This document shows positions 26,170 to 35,361 of a DNA stretch of 64,000 nt, one piece after another; within the stretch, counting starts at the first letter, position 1; each line of letters starts with the position of its first letter. The notes beneath the pieces are model-generated. The model worked only from the letters and a program-made list of their open reading frames with translations, was not told where the DNA came from and did not search any database. Both the position numbers and the translations under genes were made by a program. This DNA comes from Jeotgalibaca arthritidis (GTDB lineage: Bacteria > Bacillota > Bacilli > Lactobacillales > Aerococcaceae). The stretch spans positions 372,001 to 436,000 of the forward strand of contig NZ_CP049740.1 of the NCBI RefSeq assembly GCF_011100465.1. Direction: 5' to 3'.

Positions 26170-26256
26170 TGTCGAGTCGAATATTCCTTTGGCGGCACTC
26201 GACATTTTTTGCTCAAAATCTGTCGAGTGACACCTTTATTACTAAGAGACTCGACA
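26170..26256. repeat. TGTCGAGT / ACTCGACA double-hairpin repeat, copy 1
   Basis: Four octamers alternate in orientation, starting at 26170, 26197, 26221 and 26249. They form two 8-bp stems with 19- and 20-nt loops separated by a T-rich 16-nt linker. It lies between the ohr terminator and the phnE remnant. The copy at 37173-37259 has the same geometry. Confidence 0.85.
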
Positions 26257-26275
26257 GTTTTCTTCATTTTTGTAC

Positions 26276-26428
26276 TTAACCTCTTACTAAACGGTCACGT
26301 ACTTTGTTAGAGAAATATTCAATCACTAATACTAAGACAACAAGTCCGATTAGAATAGATCCTACTTCATTCCAACGATAAGCATTCATTGCAAAGATTA
26401 TTTTTCAACTGTTTTAACCAACATCCCG
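26276..26428 (-). pseudogene. Remnant of phosphonate ABC transporter permease (PhnE C-terminus)
   Basis: On the minus strand, about 42 codons upstream of the stop at 26276 read as a permease end (YRWNEVGSILIGLVVLVLVI, then EYFSNKVRDRLVRG), which resembles the PhnE C-terminus. The frame is broken by a stop at 26405-26407; just upstream another frame reads SGMLVKTVEK, overlapping the end of the 5'-nucleotidase gene. Most of the permease is deleted. In related Firmicutes a 5'-nucleotidase-type gene often accompanies phnCDE, so this looks like what remains of such an operon. Confidence 0.72.
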
Positions 26429-27940
26429 CTATTTAGTCAACTTCACGTTGTTTTCTTGTATAGGCAATATATTTAAATCAGTCTCTTTAAGATAAGCATA
26501 CATCACTTCAATAATTTCTTCCGTGTACTCTTTTAAAATACGACCCTTTTTCAACATATGGTAGTCTCCCCCACCTGATGAACGGTAGTTGTTTACAACA
26601 ATTTTAAACGTATCTGTATCAGAAATAGCTTTCCCATCAAACATCAATTCTTCAATACGTTGGCCACTCTCTTTGGAAACATTAATCGTATAACTAATGC
26701 CTTCAAAGAAATCATAGTTATAAATTTGACGTTTTGGTTCTAGGTATTTTGGATGAACAGTGATTTCACCATCACTAATGGTCCAATAGTCTGCATTCCA
26801 TTCCAAGTACTCTCTTAAAATTTCACCATTAATTTCCATTAATACTAAGGTATTAGGGAATGGGAAGTTAGCCGCCAATTGACGATAAGTAATTTCTTCT
26901 GAAAATCCGATTGATGTATCGTAAAGAGATGATGATGAAATATCCGCACCACTAAAGGCTAGTTGGGCTTGATTCATCATATGTGTAAAGGTATTGGGGT
27001 TCTTTTGAACCGAAATAACATCTGGCACTGAAAGTCCTTTGGCACCAGGTCCAATTTTTTCATCCAGCCAATTTTGCGTTTTTTCGTAAACATCGCTGAA
27101 TGAGCTTAAAAACTGCTCATCACTCTCATAGTGACTCATATCAACGAGGCGACCAGTAAATTGTCCATCTTCATAGACCACTTCCATCACTTCTCTAGCT
27201 GTATTTGCTGCTTGTAAAACTAATGTCTGGTTGATAGTCGTCACGATGCTACGGTGTTGGTGTCCTGATAATAAGAGATCAATTTCAGGAATATCCATCA
27301 CCATTTCATAGCCGACATTTTCACCTGTCAGGGTTTCAGTTGGTTCGCCGCTCTCTGGATCTCTTTCCAATCCACCATGGTAACAGACAATAATCTTATC
27401 TACTTTTCCTTTTAAAGCTGCTACTTCTTTTTGAACCGTTTCTTTAACCGGTAAAATGGTTAGCCCTACTAAATGAGCTGGTTTCTCCCAGTTAGGAATG
27501 TAATCTGTTACTACACCAATTAATCCAAATGTCACACCGTGTTTTGCTACTTCAATAATCTGTGATTGACCAATCGCTTCTCCCTCATAAAGAACATTGG
27601 ATATTAAGGATTGACTCTCCATTTGGTCCATATAAGTCATTAAGAAATCACTACCAAAGTTAAAATCATGATTACCGAGATTAAAATAATCGTAGTTCAA
27701 CTGATTAAGTGCCTTAGCCATCACATTTTGCTCTTCATTTTTATTAGCATAAGTCACAAAAGGACTACCTTGGTTAACATCACCATTATCAATTAAGATA
27801 ACGTCATGATTTTGTCTTTCTTTTTTTAAATAAGTGGAAAAACGAGACAATCCGTAGTCAACTGCTTGATTAGATGAAAAATCAAGGGGATGGATTGTAC
27901 CGTGAATATCAGTTGTACAAATGAATTTTAATTTTTTCAT
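26429..27940 (-). CDS. 5'-nucleotidase / 2',3'-cyclic phosphodiesterase family metallophosphatase
   Basis: A 503-aa calcineurin-fold phosphoesterase. Metal-binding motifs are TTDIHG near the N-terminus, DNGD, GNHDF at about residue 98 and SGHQH near 225; the C-terminal half is the nucleotidase domain with NNYRSSGGGDYHML. No signal peptide or wall anchor is seen, so a cytoplasmic location is likely, unlike UshA. It would release phosphate from nucleotides or related esters. The phnE remnant directly downstream suggests a former link with phosphonate uptake. Promoter not identified. Confidence 0.88.
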   Translation of the reverse strand: MKKLKFICTTDIHGTIHPLDFSSNQAVDYGLSRFSTYLKKERQNHDVILIDNGDVNQGSPFVTYANKNEEQNVMAKALNQLNYDYFNLGNHDFNFGSDFLMTYMDQMESQSLISNVLYEGEAIGQSQIIEVAKHGVTFGLIGVVTDYIPNWEKPAHLVGLTILPVKETVQKEVAALKGKVDKIIVCYHGGLERDPESGEPTETLTGENVGYEMVMDIPEIDLLLSGHQHRSIVTTINQTLVLQAANTAREVMEVVYEDGQFTGRLVDMSHYESDEQFLSSFSDVYEKTQNWLDEKIGPGAKGLSVPDVISVQKNPNTFTHMMNQAQLAFSGADISSSSLYDTSIGFSEEITYRQLAANFPFPNTLVLMEINGEILREYLEWNADYWTISDGEITVHPKYLEPKRQIYNYDFFEGISYTINVSKESGQRIEELMFDGKAISDTDTFKIVVNNYRSSGGGDYHMLKKGRILKEYTEEIIEVMYAYLKETDLNILPIQENNVKLTK

Positions 27941-27999
27941 GCGTCTATTCTCCTAGCATCTTTTCTTACCGTTCCAATAGTAACATATTTCCAAAAAAA

Positions 28000-28034
28000 A
28001 AATCACGACAATCCCTATAGAATTGTCGTGAAAG
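28000..28034 (-). terminator. Terminator of the ABC efflux operon
   Basis: CACGACAAT / ATTGTCGTG inverted repeat (28002-28010 and 28022-28030) around CCCTATAG-type loop, with a U-run in the minus-strand sense, just after the permease stop. Confidence 0.85.
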
Positions 28035-28038
28035 TTTA

Positions 28039-29277
28039 TTATTGATAGATTGCTTTAATCGGATCCATTTTAGAAGCACTTAGGGCTGGTATGATTCCGA
28101 AAATAAGGCCTGTTCCAATCGACACTGATGTCGATAAAAGCATCATCGTTGGTGTCAGATAAACAGGTAGACTAATAATCGTACCTACAATTATTGCAAT
28201 GCCATATCCTAAAAGCAATCCAATCACACCACCTAAAAAGGTAATGAAAGCTGCTTCTAATAGAAATTGCAACATAATCATACGCGGTTTCGCACCAATC
28301 GCTCGCCTAATCCCAATCTCTCGTTTTCTCTCTGTTACAGATACATACATAATGTTCATAACACCAATACCACCAACAAAAAGTGAAATAGCAGTAATGG
28401 CCATTAAAAATGTCATAATGCCATTAATATAAGCCGTCACCTCTTCCATCATCTGTTCGTTACTTCTATCCTCTTCGAAATAGCCATCATCCTCTATGTA
28501 TTGTTGCATTAAGTCATCAATCACAGTCATGGAGACAAGCGAGCGATCATAGCCATCTGCTACTTTTACTTTCAATGATTGAATCGGTTTTGAGCGTGTT
28601 AAATGATTATACGCTGCTTGTGGAACAACACTAGTCATAGCATCTTCCCAAGTATAAGATTCCGATTCCAAGCCGTATGATGTACTTTCCCAGTTATAAG
28701 GTTCTTTAATCCCAATCACTTTGAACATGTAACCATTAATATTAACCGCTTGTCCGATTAAAGTCGCTGGATCATCTAAAGAAATACCGTAATCTAACAC
28801 ATCATGAGAGAGCACAATCACATCTTGATTGGCATCATCATTTCTAATATCACGACCATACAGAATCCGACTTTCAGACTTAAAGGGTATCATCATGGCA
28901 TAAGACTCTGCTCCAAAATAATTAATATTCATATCAACACTATCGCCACCCCAACCATTAGCGGAATAGTTGGGTAATACAGACTGAACGCCCTCTAGTC
29001 GTGATAATCGCCTCATATCAGATTTATTAAAGGTAAACTGGTCTTCCACATAAGCCATACCACCGTCGTCTGTCATCGTCATCATATGTTGAATGGTCAT
29101 GACATTTGCTTGGGTCGTATCAGCTAACTGCATACTTTCTTTCTTAACCCCTTCACCAAGAGCTGCAATCGTCACAACAGAGGCAATCCCAATAATAATT
29201 CCCACCATAGTTAAGAAAACCCTTAATTTATGCGCACGCAAGCTCAATAAGGTACTCATCATAATATTCCTAATCAT
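28039..29277 (-). CDS. ABC transporter permease, MacB/FtsX type
   Basis: A 412-aa permease with one N-terminal transmembrane helix, a large extracellular MacB-type domain (about residues 45-280) and three C-terminal helices with the conserved cytoplasmic GIRRAIGAKPRMIMLQFLLEA coupling helix. It works with the ATPase encoded just upstream (4-nt overlap at 29274-29277) and the HlyD-like adaptor as a tripartite exporter of peptides or antimicrobials. Substrate unknown; no bacteriocin gene or two-component system is adjacent. Confidence 0.92.
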   Translation of the reverse strand: MIRNIMMSTLLSLRAHKLRVFLTMVGIIIGIASVVTIAALGEGVKKESMQLADTTQANVMTIQHMMTMTDDGGMAYVEDQFTFNKSDMRRLSRLEGVQSVLPNYSANGWGGDSVDMNINYFGAESYAMMIPFKSESRILYGRDIRNDDANQDVIVLSHDVLDYGISLDDPATLIGQAVNINGYMFKVIGIKEPYNWESTSYGLESESYTWEDAMTSVVPQAAYNHLTRSKPIQSLKVKVADGYDRSLVSMTVIDDLMQQYIEDDGYFEEDRSNEQMMEEVTAYINGIMTFLMAITAISLFVGGIGVMNIMYVSVTERKREIGIRRAIGAKPRMIMLQFLLEAAFITFLGGVIGLLLGYGIAIIVGTIISLPVYLTPTMMLLSTSVSIGTGLIFGIIPALSASKMDPIKAIYQ

Positions 29278-29978
29278 GATTGGTCACCTTCTTCCACAAA
29301 ACTACCATCCTGCATACGAATCACGCGAGTAGCATATTGGAGAAGATCCTCATCGTGGGTTACCATTACAATCGTCTTTCCTTGTTGATTCAATTCTTTC
29401 AAAAGGTTCATAACACCTATTCCTGTCTCAGAATCCAAAGCACCCGTTGGCTCATCAGCCATAATAAGACTCGGTTCATTAACAAGTGAGCGAGCAATGG
29501 CCACCCGCTGTTGTTGACCACCAGATAATTCCTTTGTTTTCGCTAATACCTTTTCTGGAATACCGACTAAAGATAGATAATGCTCTACTTTTTTACGTCG
29601 TTCTTTTTTATTTGTTTCGCTAGCATATACCAATGGTAATTCAACATTTTGCAACACATTCAATGAGTTAATCAGGAAGAATTGTTGGAAAATAAAGCCA
29701 AAATGAGCATTTCGAATAGTCGATTTTTTACTTTCATTTAGCTCAGACACATCTTCTCCTAAAAAAAGATACTGGCCATCTGAAATGCGATCTAAAAAAC
29801 CAATAATATTCATTAGGGTTGTTTTCCCACTACCTGATTTCCCAAGAATCATTAAAAAGTCACCTTCATAAATACTGAGGCTTAGCTGTTTCAAAACCGT
29901 ATTGGTGACGTTGTTACTACCGAATACTTTCGTAACATCGCGAAGTTCTACTAGTTTTTTTCGTTCTAATTGCGCCAC
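29274..29978 (-). CDS. ABC transporter ATP-binding protein, LolD/MacB type
   Basis: A 234-aa ATPase with Walker A LGKSGSGKTTLMN, Q-loop FIFQQFFLI, signature LSGGQQQRVAIARSL, Walker B LIMADEPTGALD and the H-loop VMVTHDED, the full set for an active MacB-type ATPase. The GTG start at 29978 has GGGGGA 7 nt upstream, overlapping the end of the adaptor gene region, so the three genes are translationally linked. Confidence 0.95.
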   Translation of the reverse strand: MAQLERKKLVELRDVTKVFGSNNVTNTVLKQLSLSIYEGDFLMILGKSGSGKTTLMNIIGFLDRISDGQYLFLGEDVSELNESKKSTIRNAHFGFIFQQFFLINSLNVLQNVELPLVYASETNKKERRKKVEHYLSLVGIPEKVLAKTKELSGGQQQRVAIARSLVNEPSLIMADEPTGALDSETGIGVMNLLKELNQQGKTIVMVTHDEDLLQYATRVIRMQDGSFVEEGDQS

Positions 29979-29981
29979 AAG

Positions 29982-31112
29982 CTATTCCCCCTCTGGTAGC
30001 TCAGTATCCATTTCAAACAAGCCTGGATCTAATATATCCCCTTCTTGTAGCTCAACTTCTGAACTTAAAATAATTTCATCTTCAGCTTCCAAACCGCTAG
30101 TTACTGGGACACCGTCAGCTGTTTTCTCACCAATATTAATCACACGTCTAACAACTGAACCAAAATCATTCACCAAAACATAGGTCACATCGCCTTCTGT
30201 ATGAATGGCTTCATCTGGAATTAAAATCAAGTTATCTTCTAAATTAATGGTTGCTTGAACATGGTAGCCATTGACGATGTTTTCAAGTGAATCAAAACTT
30301 AATTTAACAGGATACTGTGACATAGTTGAACCACCATAAGGATCTGAATTTTCGGTCGTTGGTGTCGTATCTACAAACGAGACTTTCCCCGTTGTCGTAT
30401 AACCATTTGAAACGACTGTGATGTCTGTGGCTTGTCCAATTGATACTTTTTCTAAATCTTTTTCATTTAATGTTCCCGATACATAGAATGTTTCAGAAAT
30501 TAATTTTAAAAGGGGTATGTCTGCTTTCTTTTCTTCTGGAATAACAATTTTCCCTTTAAAAGGTGCTAAAACCTCTGTATAAACATTTTCTTCCATCATG
30601 GCGATGTTACTATAAGCCTCAGCAATCTGCGAATCGAGTTCATATAAGTTAAAATCCATCATAATTTCTTCCAAGGTTTGGCTACGTTCTTCCACCTCCA
30701 TCTCATACCAACGATCAATAGCTAATTGCTGCTTATAGGCTGTATTAGCACGATTCGTTTCTAAACGAGCCGCTTCATTGTAAAGTTGGGTAATATCTTT
30801 TTGTAATTCTTCATTCGTATAGCTATAAAGAATCGTTCCCTCTTCTACAATCTGACCATTTTCAACTTCTAAATCACTTAAACGACCTAGTGTTGTATCT
30901 TGATGAAATTCTTGTGATTCTTCCGGAGTTACCATGCCATTAACAAAAATCTGATCAATAGCTGGTACATAAAAATACTCAATACCAAATGGGTCCTCTT
31001 CAGTGAATATTTCATTTGATGTTTGCTTTGAAACTAAGCGTGGCACCACAATAACAAGTCCCAAGGCTACCACTAATACCAATACAATGACTAACCATTT
31101 TTTCTTTTTCAT
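29982..31112 (-). CDS. HlyD/MacA-like efflux adaptor protein
   Basis: Membrane-fusion protein of about 376 aa. After MKKKK comes one N-terminal transmembrane helix (WLVIVLVLVVALGLVIVV), then a short biotinyl-lipoyl half (VENGQIVEEGTILYSYTNEE), a helical hairpin of about 80 residues, the second lipoyl half (VLAPFKGKIVIPE) and beta-barrel domains. It ends 4 nt before the ATPase start. The ATG at 31112 with GGGGAG 6 nt upstream is preferred over 31145. First gene of the exporter operon. Confidence 0.9.
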   Translation of the reverse strand: MKKKKWLVIVLVLVVALGLVIVVPRLVSKQTSNEIFTEEDPFGIEYFYVPAIDQIFVNGMVTPEESQEFHQDTTLGRLSDLEVENGQIVEEGTILYSYTNEELQKDITQLYNEAARLETNRANTAYKQQLAIDRWYEMEVEERSQTLEEIMMDFNLYELDSQIAEAYSNIAMMEENVYTEVLAPFKGKIVIPEEKKADIPLLKLISETFYVSGTLNEKDLEKVSIGQATDITVVSNGYTTTGKVSFVDTTPTTENSDPYGGSTMSQYPVKLSFDSLENIVNGYHVQATINLEDNLILIPDEAIHTEGDVTYVLVNDFGSVVRRVINIGEKTADGVPVTSGLEAEDEIILSSEVELQEGDILDPGLFEMDTELPEGE

Positions 31113-31161
31113 CTTTTTCTCCCCTGTATTCGAATATGAAAGCATTTTAAATCTTAAGTGT

Positions 31162-31189
31162 ATTATACTATTAATACATGTGTAAGCAA
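31162..31189 (-). promoter_or_regulatory. Promoter of the ABC efflux operon
   Basis: TTGCTT (31189-31184) and TATAAT (31167-31162) with a 16-nt spacer; the spacer holds the dyad ACACATGT, which could be a regulator site. Confidence 0.6.
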
Positions 31190-31282
31190 CTAAAATATGG
31201 TTGCTTTGCCACTTTTTATATAATCACTTCATGTTATACTGTTCTTTAATCACCTAGTTACGAGAAAGGAGTCTGTTAGTCA

Positions 31283-32743
31283 ATGCTTATAAATAGAAAT
31301 AAAGACGCTCGTTATATTGCCGAAAAAATTCGCTCTAAACAAGTATCTGCTGAGGAAGCTGTGAAAGATGCTATTGAGCGAATCGAATCTTTAAACCCAG
31401 AACTTAATGCCGTTGTTCATCAACGTTTCGATCAAGCCCTCCAAGAAGCACGTACACGAAATTTTGAAGGTAAACCGTTTGGCGGTGTCCCCATCTTATT
31501 AAAGGACTTAGGACAATCTCTAGCTGGGCAACCGAATACATCTGGTGCCCGCTTATTTAAGAATTACATTAGTCCGGTTACTAGTCACTATACGCAAAAG
31601 TTATTAGACGCCGGTTTTATTGTTCTTGGACAAACTAACACACCTGAATTTGGCTATAAGAATATTACTGAGCCGGACCTACATGGACCTAGCCGCAATC
31701 CATGGCATACCACCTATTCTCCTGGTGGATCTAGTGGTGGTGCCTCTGCTGCAGTGGCTAGTGGCATGGTGTCAGTTGCTGGCGCTAGTGATGGCGGTGG
31801 CTCTATTAGAATCCCTGCTTCCTTTACCGGTCTAGTGGGGTTAAAACCAACTCGCGGTCGAACACCCGTTGGTCCCGGTGCAGGCCGAGCATGGCAAGGC
31901 GCATCCATTGATTTTGCTTTAACGAAAACAATTGGCGATACAGCCGCTATACTAGATGCTTTGCAAGTGGTTCAACCAGCCGCAGCTTTCCAAGTCCCTC
32001 TCTTTACGGAAGGCTATCAACAAGCTTTGAAAAAGCACAGAAACAAACCATTCCGTATTGCCTTTTCATTGGAATCGCCTATCCACTCTGACGTTAGTCA
32101 GGACGCAAAAGATGCCGTTTTAAAAGCAGTCAGATGGTTGGAAAAACAAGGACATCTAGTCGAGGAAAAAAATGTTCCTATCGATGGGATTTCTTTAATG
32201 GAAAGTTATTACATTATGAACTGCGGTGAAACTACCGCTGTTTTAGAAAGTGTAGAAGAACAACTGGCTCGACCATTTACCTTAGATGATATGGAATTAG
32301 TTACTTGGGTCATGTATCACGCTGGTAAAAAAGTGAGCGCTGCTGCTTACTCGAATACCATTAAAGCTTGGGATAGAGCAGCTGAAACGATGGCACAGTT
32401 CCGCAAACATTATGACCTCTTCCTCACACCTACAACGGCAGAGATAGCTCCTAAAGTTGGAACAAAATGGCAATCTGATGCCCTAATGGAACAAATGAAA
32501 CACATTCAAGACTATTCTATGAAAGACCAGCAACAGATTGTTTGGGATATGTTTGCAGACAGTCTTCCCATCACCCCATTTGGTATGCAGGCAAATTTAA
32601 GTGGCGAGCCAGCTATTTCCTTACCAATTCATTTAAGCAAAAACGGCTTACCTATCGGTGTTCAATTCATAGCTCCTAAAGGAAAAGAAGACTGGCTATT
32701 GGCTATCGGACAGGCCATGGAAGATGATGGGCTATTTATTTAG
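31283..32743 (+). CDS. Amidase (amidase signature family)
   Basis: A 486-aa amide hydrolase with the Ser-cisSer-Lys triad: Lys74 in ILLKDLGQ, cis-Ser at 150-151 in PGGSSGGAS and nucleophile Ser174 in GGGSIRIPAS. The C-terminus has the conserved GLPIGVQFIAP segment. It is a stand-alone amidase rather than GatA, as no gatB or gatC is adjacent and the length and C-terminal region differ. The substrate cannot be stated. AAAGGAG lies 13-14 nt upstream of the ATG, so a slightly later start is possible. Monocistronic; no terminator seen before the next gene. Confidence 0.92.
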   Translation: MLINRNKDARYIAEKIRSKQVSAEEAVKDAIERIESLNPELNAVVHQRFDQALQEARTRNFEGKPFGGVPILLKDLGQSLAGQPNTSGARLFKNYISPVTSHYTQKLLDAGFIVLGQTNTPEFGYKNITEPDLHGPSRNPWHTTYSPGGSSGGASAAVASGMVSVAGASDGGGSIRIPASFTGLVGLKPTRGRTPVGPGAGRAWQGASIDFALTKTIGDTAAILDALQVVQPAAAFQVPLFTEGYQQALKKHRNKPFRIAFSLESPIHSDVSQDAKDAVLKAVRWLEKQGHLVEEKNVPIDGISLMESYYIMNCGETTAVLESVEEQLARPFTLDDMELVTWVMYHAGKKVSAAAYSNTIKAWDRAAETMAQFRKHYDLFLTPTTAEIAPKVGTKWQSDALMEQMKHIQDYSMKDQQQIVWDMFADSLPITPFGMQANLSGEPAISLPIHLSKNGLPIGVQFIAPKGKEDWLLAIGQAMEDDGLFI

Positions 32744-32810
32744 TTTTCAGATGCAATTGATGAATGAAGAGCGTATACTTTAGTTAATAAACTCAAGGAG
32801 GAATGATCCT

Positions 32811-33131
32811 ATGATTATCACAACAACCGCAAGTGTAGAAGGAAAAATGATTAGTTCTTACGAAGGCATTGTATTTGGAGAAGTTATTTCAGGTATTAAT
32901 TTTATGAAGGATATCGGAGCAGGCATGCGAAACTTTTTTGGTGGTCGCTCTCAAGGCTACGAAGATGAAATTTTAACTGCTAGAACGCAAGCCTTAGCTG
33001 AAATGGAGGATCGTGCTCGAGAACTTGGCGCTGATGCTGTCGTTGGTGTAAAAATGGATTATGAAACACTTGGCGCTGATAATGGCATGATTATGGTGAC
33101 TTGTAGCGGAACAGCTGTTAAATTGATTTAA
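32811..33131 (+). CDS. YbjQ/UPF0145 family protein
   Basis: A 106-aa cytosolic protein with the UPF0145 signatures [37 protein letters not shown] and [16 protein letters not shown]. Family members form pentamers with homology to the TRAPP-like dodecin fold; the function is unknown. AAGGAGG lies 9 nt before the ATG. Alone between the amidase and papain-like genes. Confidence 0.94.
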   Translation: MIITTTASVEGKMISSYEGIVFGEVISGINFMKDIGAGMRNFFGGRSQGYEDEILTARTQALAEMEDRARELGADAVVGVKMDYETLGADNGMIMVTCSGTAVKLI

Positions 33132-33236
33132 TTATTAAGATTACTTATCCCTCCTTTCTTCATATTGTTATTCATTCAATCCAATGGTAGAATTTGATTG
33201 AATGGCAGAAAAATATAATGAAGACGAGGATTTTCT

Positions 33237-33827
33237 ATGGAGGATATTCAAATTTATTTATTACTAACAGACACAAGTAGTTTGTTAACACAAACCATTA
33301 AATTATTTACCCGCCAAAAATACAATCATATCTCCATTGCTTTCGATAATGAACTCGAAAACACCTATAGTTTCGGTAGAAGAAAAATCTCAAATCCTTT
33401 TATAGGTGGATTCGTTAAGGAAGATACGGGCTCGAATTTCTTTCTTCGCTCTGATTGTGCCATCTATTCATTGACAATTACTCAGAATGAAAAAGTAAAA
33501 TTAGATGAGCTTATTTACAAGATGGAAGCTGATAAACAAATTTGGCATTATAATTTTTTAGGATTAATTACAGCTTTTTTTGAAATTAATTGGGATCGAG
33601 AAAATCATTATTTCTGTTCTCAGTTTGTCGCAACAGTTCTCAGTGAAGCAGGTATTTTTAAAACTAACAAGCCTCTTTCTTTAATTAGTCCAATGGATAT
33701 TTTGGAAAGCTTGTCTTGTAAGTTGGAGTACGAGGGAACACTATTTGACTATTCTCAAGATCAATCGCTCTCTCAACTCTTACACTATCCGTCTTCTACT
33801 AAACTAAAAAAGAAGAACTTCAGCTGA
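33237..33827 (+). CDS. Permuted papain-like (NlpC/P60 superfamily, YiiX/YycO-like) protein
   Basis: A 196-aa protein without signal peptide. His31 in QKYNHISIAF and Cys127 in HYFCSQFVATVLSEAG occur in the His-before-Cys order of circularly permuted NlpC/P60 peptidases (YiiX, YycO and relatives). These hydrolyse amide or ester bonds; the substrate is unknown. A cytosolic location would be unusual for a wall hydrolase, so a lipid- or protein-modifying role is possible. GAGGA lies 6 nt before the ATG. A bidirectional terminator follows. Confidence 0.8.
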   Translation: MEDIQIYLLLTDTSSLLTQTIKLFTRQKYNHISIAFDNELENTYSFGRRKISNPFIGGFVKEDTGSNFFLRSDCAIYSLTITQNEKVKLDELIYKMEADKQIWHYNFLGLITAFFEINWDRENHYFCSQFVATVLSEAGIFKTNKPLSLISPMDILESLSCKLEYEGTLFDYSQDQSLSQLLHYPSSTKLKKKNFS

Positions 33828-33846
33828 GCCGAAGTTCTTCTTTTTT
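33806..33846. terminator. Bidirectional terminator between papain-like and chemoreceptor genes
   Basis: AAAAAAGAAGAACTTC pairs perfectly with GAAGTTCTTCTTTTTT around a 9-nt loop between convergent genes. Confidence 0.93.
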
Positions 33847-35239
33847 ATTTCTTCAATTTTTCGATGATTTTTAGGGTCGCTTCCTTATTATCTTGAGTAA
33901 TAAAGAGATCTGTTTTTTCTTTCAATTGGTGAGAGATTACATTCATTTCAGCAATATTTGCTGAGAATTCTTCCATCGTAGCCAATATTTCTTCTGTATT
34001 TGCTGACACTTCTTGGATACCTGCTGCATTATTTTCAGCAACTAACAAGATTTCTTTCGTACTATTTAATAAGAAGTCTTTTTTACCATTCATTTCATCT
34101 GTCAGTTTAATCGTTTCAGTTATTTCATTTGTAACTAAAATAACTTGATCAGAAACAATTTTTGCTGAAGATAGGGTTTCTTTAATGGCCTCTGATTGAG
34201 TCGCGCCATTTTCTGATGTTTGGCGAACGTTATCAACCATTTCTTTCGATTTTTCTTGAACAATCTCAATGATCTCACTAATATCATTTGAAGCAATCGT
34301 ACTTTGTTCAGCTAGTTTTCTAACTTCTTCTGCAACAACTGCAAATCCTTTTCCTTGTTCGCCAGCATGTGCAGCTTCAATTGATGCATTCAAGGCCAGG
34401 AGGTTAGTTTGATCTGATATATCACTAATCACTTTAGTCATCGTTTGAACTTTTTGAACATAGTCATTCACTTCAAAAATACTATCCATCAATGTTTTCA
34501 AGGTTTCATTTGACTTTTTACCATTAATATCAATATTTGTCATATGAGTTTGATTGATAGAGTTTGCCTCATTTGTTTCTTCCATATAGCCACCAATACG
34601 AAGTAATGACTCCTCAATTTGGGTGAAATAATCAGAAAGTATCTTAACATCCTCTGCCATTTGTTTTATTTCGATTGTCTGGATAAATGTTTCTTCTGCA
34701 ATAGAAACAATCGTTTGAGAAACCTCTTCCGTTGATTTATTCGTTTGCTTAGCGATTTCTGTTAATTCAGAAGACATACGAAAGACACTATTAGTTTGTT
34801 CTTGAATACGACTAACCATATCTTTAAAGTTATGGGTCATATCAGAGAATGCTCGTGTAATATTTTGTAATTCATTTTTGTGCGTATAATGCTTGGATGG
34901 ATCAATTTGAGAAGTAAATAAACGATTTTCCTTTATTGTAAATTGCGTTGTCAAATCGCCTTCCCGAATTCTCAAATAGCTTCCTAATAGCATATTAATG
35001 ACAAGCTGGATAATACTATTTAGCTTTTTATAAGCAATAAACGTTACTACTCCTCCTAAAAGAAGAATGAGGGCCGTTCCAATCAAAATACGATTTATAT
35101 CCCCAAGTTCTTGGCTGATGACCTTCTCACCAATATAAACAATTAAAGCTGGTAAAACCACTGCAGCAAAGACATACGGTAAGGCCGATATCCCCACACT
35201 TTTTTGATAGATAACCTTTTTACTTTCATTTTCACTCAT
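33845..35239 (-). CDS. Methyl-accepting chemotaxis protein without extracellular sensor domain
   Basis: A 464-aa chemoreceptor. Two adjacent transmembrane helices (about residues 18-36 and 48-68) are joined by only about 12 residues, so there is no periplasmic-type ligand domain. A HAMP-like linker and a long coiled coil follow; the signalling tip is [38 protein letters not shown] region at about residues 275-310. It implies a chemotaxis system and probably motility. It may sense an internal or membrane signal. No che genes are in the window; it is monocistronic. Confidence 0.93.
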   Translation of the reverse strand: MSENESKKVIYQKSVGISALPYVFAAVVLPALIVYIGEKVISQELGDINRILIGTALILLLGGVVTFIAYKKLNSIIQLVINMLLGSYLRIREGDLTTQFTIKENRLFTSQIDPSKHYTHKNELQNITRAFSDMTHNFKDMVSRIQEQTNSVFRMSSELTEIAKQTNKSTEEVSQTIVSIAEETFIQTIEIKQMAEDVKILSDYFTQIEESLLRIGGYMEETNEANSINQTHMTNIDINGKKSNETLKTLMDSIFEVNDYVQKVQTMTKVISDISDQTNLLALNASIEAAHAGEQGKGFAVVAEEVRKLAEQSTIASNDISEIIEIVQEKSKEMVDNVRQTSENGATQSEAIKETLSSAKIVSDQVILVTNEITETIKLTDEMNGKKDFLLNSTKEILLVAENNAAGIQEVSANTEEILATMEEFSANIAEMNVISHQLKEKTDLFITQDNKEATLKIIEKLKK

Positions 35240-35317
35240 AACTTTCCCCCGATTCTAACTTTTATGAAAAGCCTTACTCTCATAATCGGTCTTTTTTTAT
35301 AGAAATTAAGCAGAAAA

Positions 35318-35350
35318 AAAGACTAAACTCAATTAATAGTTTAGTCTTTC
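35318..35350 (-). terminator. Terminator of the AP2-like gene
   Basis: AAAGACTAAACT / AGTTTAGTCTTT inverted repeat with an 8-nt loop and U-run in the minus-strand sense. Confidence 0.8.
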
Positions 35351-35361
35351 CTTTTATTCGT

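Noticed and set aside
31003-31185. Plus-strand frame opposite the efflux adaptor
   Set aside because: Shadow of the antisense membrane-helix region; no initiation signals.
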